From Niabella pedocola (GTDB lineage: Bacteria > Bacteroidota > Bacteroidia > Chitinophagales > Chitinophagaceae): a stretch of 64,000 nt of DNA. This document shows positions 60,369-64,000 of the stretch, piece after piece (within the stretch, counting starts at the first letter, position 1; each line of letters starts with the position of its first letter). The notes under the pieces are model-generated. The model worked only from the letters and a program-made list of their open reading frames with translations. It searched no databases and had not been told where the DNA came from. The stretch is taken from contig NZ_JAJNEC010000003.1 of NCBI RefSeq assembly GCF_021044425.1, positions 372,001-436,000 on the forward strand. The letters run 5' to 3'. The position numbers and the translations under genes were made by a program.

Positions 60369-61595
60369 ATGAAAAGATCCGGCAGTGCAGATTTACCGTT
60401 ACATTATGGCCATGTTCCGCCATGGCTGGCGGAGCGCATGGCTAAATTGGGAAAAGCCATTGTAGAAGAAATTATTTCCGGTCAGGGTAAAAATGCCCTG
60501 TTATCTAAATTAAGTGATCCCTTCTGGTTCCAGAGCCTGGGCGCAGTAATGGGTATGGACTGGCATTCTTCAGGGATTACCACTTCGGTAATGGGCGCTT
60601 TAAAAAGAAGCATCAATCCGCTCGCTAAAGAATTCGGTATTTTTATCTGTGGTGGTAAAGGCAAACAATCCAGGAATACACCAAACGATATTGTACGGTT
60701 TGCTGAAACCACCGGGCTGCCGGCGCAGAGCCTGGTCCGGAGCAGTAAATTGAGTGCAAAAGTGGATAATACGGCGGTTCAGGATGGGTTTCAATTGTAT
60801 CAGCATTATTTTGTTTTAAGTAATGAAGGTGAGTGGACGGTTATACAACAAGGCATGAGCAACAACAGCGCCACTGCCCGTCGTTATCACTGGCACTCCC
60901 CTTCTGTGCAATCATTTACAGAAGAGCCGCATACTAGTATATATGGAGCAAACCAGGGCCATATCCTCAACCTTACCGATAAAATGGCCCGGCCTTTGAA
61001 AACAGCCATGCTGGAGGTAACCTCAGAAAATCCGGATAAAATGTTATCTGAGATCTCCAGGATCCGGCACCTGGTCATGCCCGGGCATCATGACGTAACT
61101 GCAAAGGATGTTGACATAAAACGTTTGGGTGCTGTTCTATGGTTGGCGCAGGAGCAGCATGTGCGCAATTTTGAAGAACTATTGTTATTGGAGGGATTAG
61201 GTCCCAGAACACTGCAGTCACTGGCCTTGGTAAGCGAAGTGATTTACGGACAGCCGGCGCAGTTTAAAGATCCGGCGCGGTTTTCTTTTGCGCATGGCGG
61301 CAAAGATGGCCATCCCTTCCCTGTTCCCACCAGAGTTTATGATGAAACAATTGACACCTTACAACAAGCCATACAAAAATCGAAGCTGGGACGGCAGGAT
61401 AAAATACAGGCTATTCAATCGCTTTCAAAAGTAACCGCCCGACTGGCAGAAGATTTTATACCGGATGGAAGTCTCGACGAATACATAGCCCATGAAAGGG
61501 CCAACTCGTGGAAATATGGTGGCAGAACCGTTTTTGGTAAGGCAAAAGCCCCTCAAAACCGCCAGTTGGATTTGTTCGATGAACAACAGTTATAA
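60369..61595 (+). CDS. DUF763 protein with C-terminal beta-clamp-binding-type motif
   Basis: 408 residues. Family segments are GSADLPLHYGHVPPWLAERM, LSDPFWFQSLGAVMGMDWHS, SGITTSVMGALK and FICGGKGKQSRNTP, all typical of DUF763, a family known mainly from archaea and thermophiles and without an assigned reaction. A helix-hairpin-helix-like LLLLEGLGPRTLQSLALVSE (around residue 277) suggests DNA contact. The extreme C-terminus, NRQLDLFDEQQL, contains QLDLF at 399-403, the consensus beta-sliding-clamp peptide QL[S/D]LF, in an exposed tail. This points to a DNA replication- or repair-linked role. It has its own nearly leaderless promoter and is followed by an unrelated regulator pair. Confidence 0.9.
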   Translation: MKRSGSADLPLHYGHVPPWLAERMAKLGKAIVEEIISGQGKNALLSKLSDPFWFQSLGAVMGMDWHSSGITTSVMGALKRSINPLAKEFGIFICGGKGKQSRNTPNDIVRFAETTGLPAQSLVRSSKLSAKVDNTAVQDGFQLYQHYFVLSNEGEWTVIQQGMSNNSATARRYHWHSPSVQSFTEEPHTSIYGANQGHILNLTDKMARPLKTAMLEVTSENPDKMLSEISRIRHLVMPGHHDVTAKDVDIKRLGAVLWLAQEQHVRNFEELLLLEGLGPRTLQSLALVSEVIYGQPAQFKDPARFSFAHGGKDGHPFPVPTRVYDETIDTLQQAIQKSKLGRQDKIQAIQSLSKVTARLAEDFIPDGSLDEYIAHERANSWKYGGRTVFGKAKAPQNRQLDLFDEQQL

Positions 61596-61680
61596 TCAAC
61601 AGGCGCTATTTTCTTCTTTATCTGCCACACCGTAAAAATGGTACATTGCCTGTTTTAAGCTACCTTGTGCCATATAAAAA

Positions 61681-62529
61681 ATGAATTTGACCAGTCGCTT
61701 ATTCTATTCTCTTTTCCAAAACAGGCTGAAGCCGAAGTATATTTTAACGGCCTGTTTAGGATTGCTGATAACTGCCAATGTGGTGCTGGATTATTTATTT
61801 ACCCGGGTTCAAAACAGTGCGTTCTACTTTTCCGAGTCGCTGCTGTTCAGTTCTTATTGGGCGTTGTTTCTTCCATTGCTGACGTTGGCCTTAAAGCGCG
61901 CTGAAAAACCGGAAAAAGCCGCATCCAGGGTACTAATCGCCGGTTCAGCCATTGTACTACATTTGCTTTTATACCCCGCATTGGTTTGGATGCTTTCAAA
62001 AGTATTTTGTGCGCATACGTTTAACTATATGCAAACCTTTCATTTTGGTTTATCGGCTTATTTCATAAAAACGGTGCTTATTTACGGATTTCTGCTGACC
62101 ATTTATCCGTTCCCGGTTCGAAACCATCAGCCGGCACCCATGCCTGAAAAAGCGGGGACGGAAACCGGATTGCCGCAATTCATCCATTCCATTTTAATTG
62201 CCGACGGTAATAATAGAAAATTGGTGTTAGCGGTGGCGGACATCCTTTATTTTTCGGCCAATCCCCCTTATGTGAACATCCATCATTCTAAAAAACACCT
62301 GCATACCGGCACCTTGAGGTCTTTGGAAACACAATTGAATGGTCATCAGTTTGTACGCATCCACAAATCCTATATCGTAAATGTCCATAAAATTGCATCC
62401 ATGCAATCGCGGCAAAACGGAGATTACGATATTACCCTCCTGGACGATACGGTTTTGCGCGTGAGCCGTAATTATGCGAAGCATTTCAAGCTCCGGTTTT
62501 CGGAACGGCATCAGCTTACCATAAAATAA
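61681..62529 (+). CDS. Membrane LytTR-type transcriptional regulator
   Basis: 282 residues. Four hydrophobic helices occupy the N-terminal half (YILTACLGLLITANVVLDYL, SYWALFLPLLTLAL, RVLIAGSAIVLHLLLYPAL, AYFIKTVLIYGFLLTIYPF). A LytTR DNA-binding domain follows from about residue 185, with ILYFSANPPYVNIHHSKK, LNGHQFVRIHKSYIVNVHKI and LDDTVLRVSRNYAKHFK. The membrane part may sense an envelope signal directly, without a separate histidine kinase. The dioxygenase-fusion gene follows after 67 bp and is a plausible target. Confidence 0.92.
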   Translation: MNLTSRLFYSLFQNRLKPKYILTACLGLLITANVVLDYLFTRVQNSAFYFSESLLFSSYWALFLPLLTLALKRAEKPEKAASRVLIAGSAIVLHLLLYPALVWMLSKVFCAHTFNYMQTFHFGLSAYFIKTVLIYGFLLTIYPFPVRNHQPAPMPEKAGTETGLPQFIHSILIADGNNRKLVLAVADILYFSANPPYVNIHHSKKHLHTGTLRSLETQLNGHQFVRIHKSYIVNVHKIASMQSRQNGDYDITLLDDTVLRVSRNYAKHFKLRFSERHQLTIK

Positions 62530-62596
62530 ACTCCACTCGGCATATTTTAATTGAAAACCAATGGCTTCCACGGTCATTTTTGCAGAAAAATCAGTT

Positions 62597-63787
62597 ATGC
62601 AAAAAAGGACTTATCAACTGATGCTGCTGTCCCTGGTATTTCTAAGCTGTAGCGGACAAGTCAATGAAAGGGCAAGAAACGAAAAGCATCCGCCAATCGG
62701 CGGTGGCTGCGACGGTTGCGAACTGATGTATATCGGAATGCCGGAGCAATTGCACGCGGTTGATACCAGTCCCGGTTGGAATGAAAAAGGACAAAAGCTG
62801 GTGGTTACCGGAACCGTTTTTCAGCTGGATGGAAAAACACCTGCTCCGGGCATAATTATTTACTACTGGCAAACGGATCATAACGGGTATTACACACCGG
62901 TACCGGGAATGGATCAACGGGTAAAGCGCCACGGGCATATCCGCGGCTGGGTTAAAACCGGGGAAAACGGGGAATATACCATCCGCACCATCCGCCCTGC
63001 CCCCTACCCGGATGATGTGCTGCCTGCACATATTCATTTGTCCGTTAAGGAACCGGATATAGCCAATGAATATTACACCGATGAGATCAATTTTGACGAT
63101 GATCCTTTATTGATCCCCCACTTCAAAAAATACCCGCAGGAAAACCGCGGAGGAAGCGGCATTGTAAGAATACTGCTCAAGGACCGTCTGCAGATTGCGG
63201 CGCACGACATTATCCTGGGACTGAACATTCCTGGTTACCCAAAGAAAATAACCGCAGCAACACGATCGGGCCGAAGCATCGGCGAAGACCAGCCTTCATT
63301 TACACCCTTTCATGCAGTTGGGCCGGACAAGGACTCACAAACCTGCCCTGTTTGTAAATACGGCCGCTACCACGGTATTGTTTATTTTGTGGGCAACCGA
63401 CCCGATTGGAAGGCCGTAAAAAACTGGCTGCAGTTTTTAGACGGGGAAAGCGAAGAGCATAAAAATTACCTGAAAGTGTATTTTGTATACGCCAACGATA
63501 ACGGTTATAATAAAGAAGAACGGCAAGCGGAATTGGAAAAATTAGGAACCGAACTCCATATCAAACACGTCGCCTTAACTTTTGTGCCCTCATTTTATGA
63601 CAAGGAAACCGAAGTGCACGTTAATAAAATAAATCCGGATGCCGCAAACACCTTTATCATTTATAAACACCGGCGTATTATAGACAAATACATTGACCTG
63701 GCCCCCACCCCGGAAAATTTCAAAATGCTTTCCAAGGACAAAACAAAGGGCAACTTTTTTGATCTGGCAGAACCAGTGCATGATTAG
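62597..63787 (+). CDS. Intradiol-dioxygenase-like lipoprotein fused to a thioredoxin-like domain
   Basis: 396 residues from the ATG at 62597; the lipobox is LVFLSC. Residues about 35-215 match intradiol ring-cleavage dioxygenases: IIIYYWQTDHNGYYTPVPG, then GEYTIRTIRPAPYPDD and LPAHIHLSV. The four non-haem Fe(III) ligands appear as Tyr99, Tyr137, His145 and His147, though the loop before the His pair is shorter than in protocatechuate dioxygenase. From about residue 236 a thioredoxin-like domain follows with CPVC (Cys250, Cys253) and GIVYFVGNRPDWKAVKNWL. A membrane-anchored dioxygenase fold with a redox domain is unusual; the substrate is unknown. It is in tandem with the LytTR regulator. Confidence 0.85.
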   Translation: MQKRTYQLMLLSLVFLSCSGQVNERARNEKHPPIGGGCDGCELMYIGMPEQLHAVDTSPGWNEKGQKLVVTGTVFQLDGKTPAPGIIIYYWQTDHNGYYTPVPGMDQRVKRHGHIRGWVKTGENGEYTIRTIRPAPYPDDVLPAHIHLSVKEPDIANEYYTDEINFDDDPLLIPHFKKYPQENRGGSGIVRILLKDRLQIAAHDIILGLNIPGYPKKITAATRSGRSIGEDQPSFTPFHAVGPDKDSQTCPVCKYGRYHGIVYFVGNRPDWKAVKNWLQFLDGESEEHKNYLKVYFVYANDNGYNKEERQAELEKLGTELHIKHVALTFVPSFYDKETEVHVNKINPDAANTFIIYKHRRIIDKYIDLAPTPENFKMLSKDKTKGNFFDLAEPVHD

Positions 63788-64000
63788 AAAAGGCTTGCTG
63801 CAACGGGCAGTGGTAAAGGCACCGATTCCGTTATAAATGACCGGCAGAAGTAGAAACAACACCGGGTAATTTACACGAGAAATACTTCTTTAAGAATATC
63901 TGTATATTAATAATTGTCCATAACGAATCACTTCGTTTCGCTTACTACTGAAACAACTTTTGAATATGTTTTTTGCCCATCCATATTTACCTGAGCGATC
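63788..64000. other. Intergenic DNA at the window end
   Basis: 213 bp with no recognisable gene, terminator or promoter. Confidence 0.4.

Noticed and set aside
1..64000. CRISPR arrays, tRNA or rRNA genes, insertion sequences, prophage
   Set aside because: Looked for and not seen; the tandem repeat at 2644-3272 has no spacer structure.

Overview
The window reads as a chromosomal segment of a Bacteroidota bacterium, most likely of the Chitinophagaceae; I cannot fix the genus. The signs are: -7 promoter elements of the TAnnTTTG type with almost no Shine-Dalgarno sequences, many Sec lipoproteins and Tat-exported enzymes, a CarboxypepD_reg/TonB receptor with a SusC-like plug elsewhere in the window, a HYC_CC_PP-family protein, an HMA-tagged AraC regulator, a long NusB, and several families of short dispersed intergenic repeats. 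I see no rRNA, tRNA, CRISPR array, insertion sequence or prophage.

Layout. 1-3.7 kb: N-terminal 570 residues of a copper-type P1B-ATPase (cut by the window edge), an OsmC/Fe-S fusion, a four-copy tandem repeat of about 157 bp, and a small membrane protein. 4.1-9.8 kb: a complete RND efflux operon (adaptor, pump, outer-membrane factor). 10-13.9 kb: a small hydrolase, a VOC protein, the selenouridine pair selD-mnmH, and an AraC regulator with a CxxC heavy-metal domain. 14.1-19.9 kb: a 1924-residue alpha-2-macroglobulin with a thioester motif and an inserted CarboxypepD_reg plus SusC-type plug. 20.3-25.4 kb: a secreted glycoside hydrolase, an alkaline phosphatase and an AlkZ-like protein. 25.6-34.5 kb: icd, a Crp/Fnr regulator, an RlpA-like protein, a SWIM-SNF2 helicase, fbaA and a cryptic kinase-like protein. 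34.6-38.4 kb: an amphipathic stress-type protein and a metal-linked HYC_CC_PP/TonB receptor operon.

38.7-46.9 kb is mostly housekeeping: coaE, yajC, a DUF1573 lipoprotein, nusB, groES-groEL, a GNAT and an ABC-F protein with one degenerate ATP site. 47-52.9 kb holds secreted enzymes that look catabolic: a C1 peptidase, a beta-propeller lipoprotein, two exported Gfo/Idh/MocA oxidoreductases and an esterase. 53-55.9 kb: DUF488, then a radical-SAM/DUF4130 DNA-repair pair behind a perfect 27-bp palindrome. 56-59.4 kb: a flavin-fold oxidoreductase, a dihydrofolate-reductase remnant, a metallophosphoesterase, a lipoprotein and a TSUP transporter. 59.4-60.4 kb is a non-coding block with a promoter-to-terminator unit and a long hairpin. 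60.4-63.8 kb: a DUF763 protein ending in a beta-clamp-type motif, a LytTR regulator and an intradiol dioxygenase/thioredoxin-like fusion lipoprotein.

Themes: copper/heavy-metal handling occurs in three places (P1B-ATPase, AraC-HMA regulator, HMA-TonB receptor with HYC protein). DNA-repair genes cluster loosely (AlkZ-like, radical SAM/DUF4130, DUF763). The most unusual items are the macroglobulin-plug fusion, the DUF763 clamp motif with its structured upstream region, and the palindrome before the repair operon.
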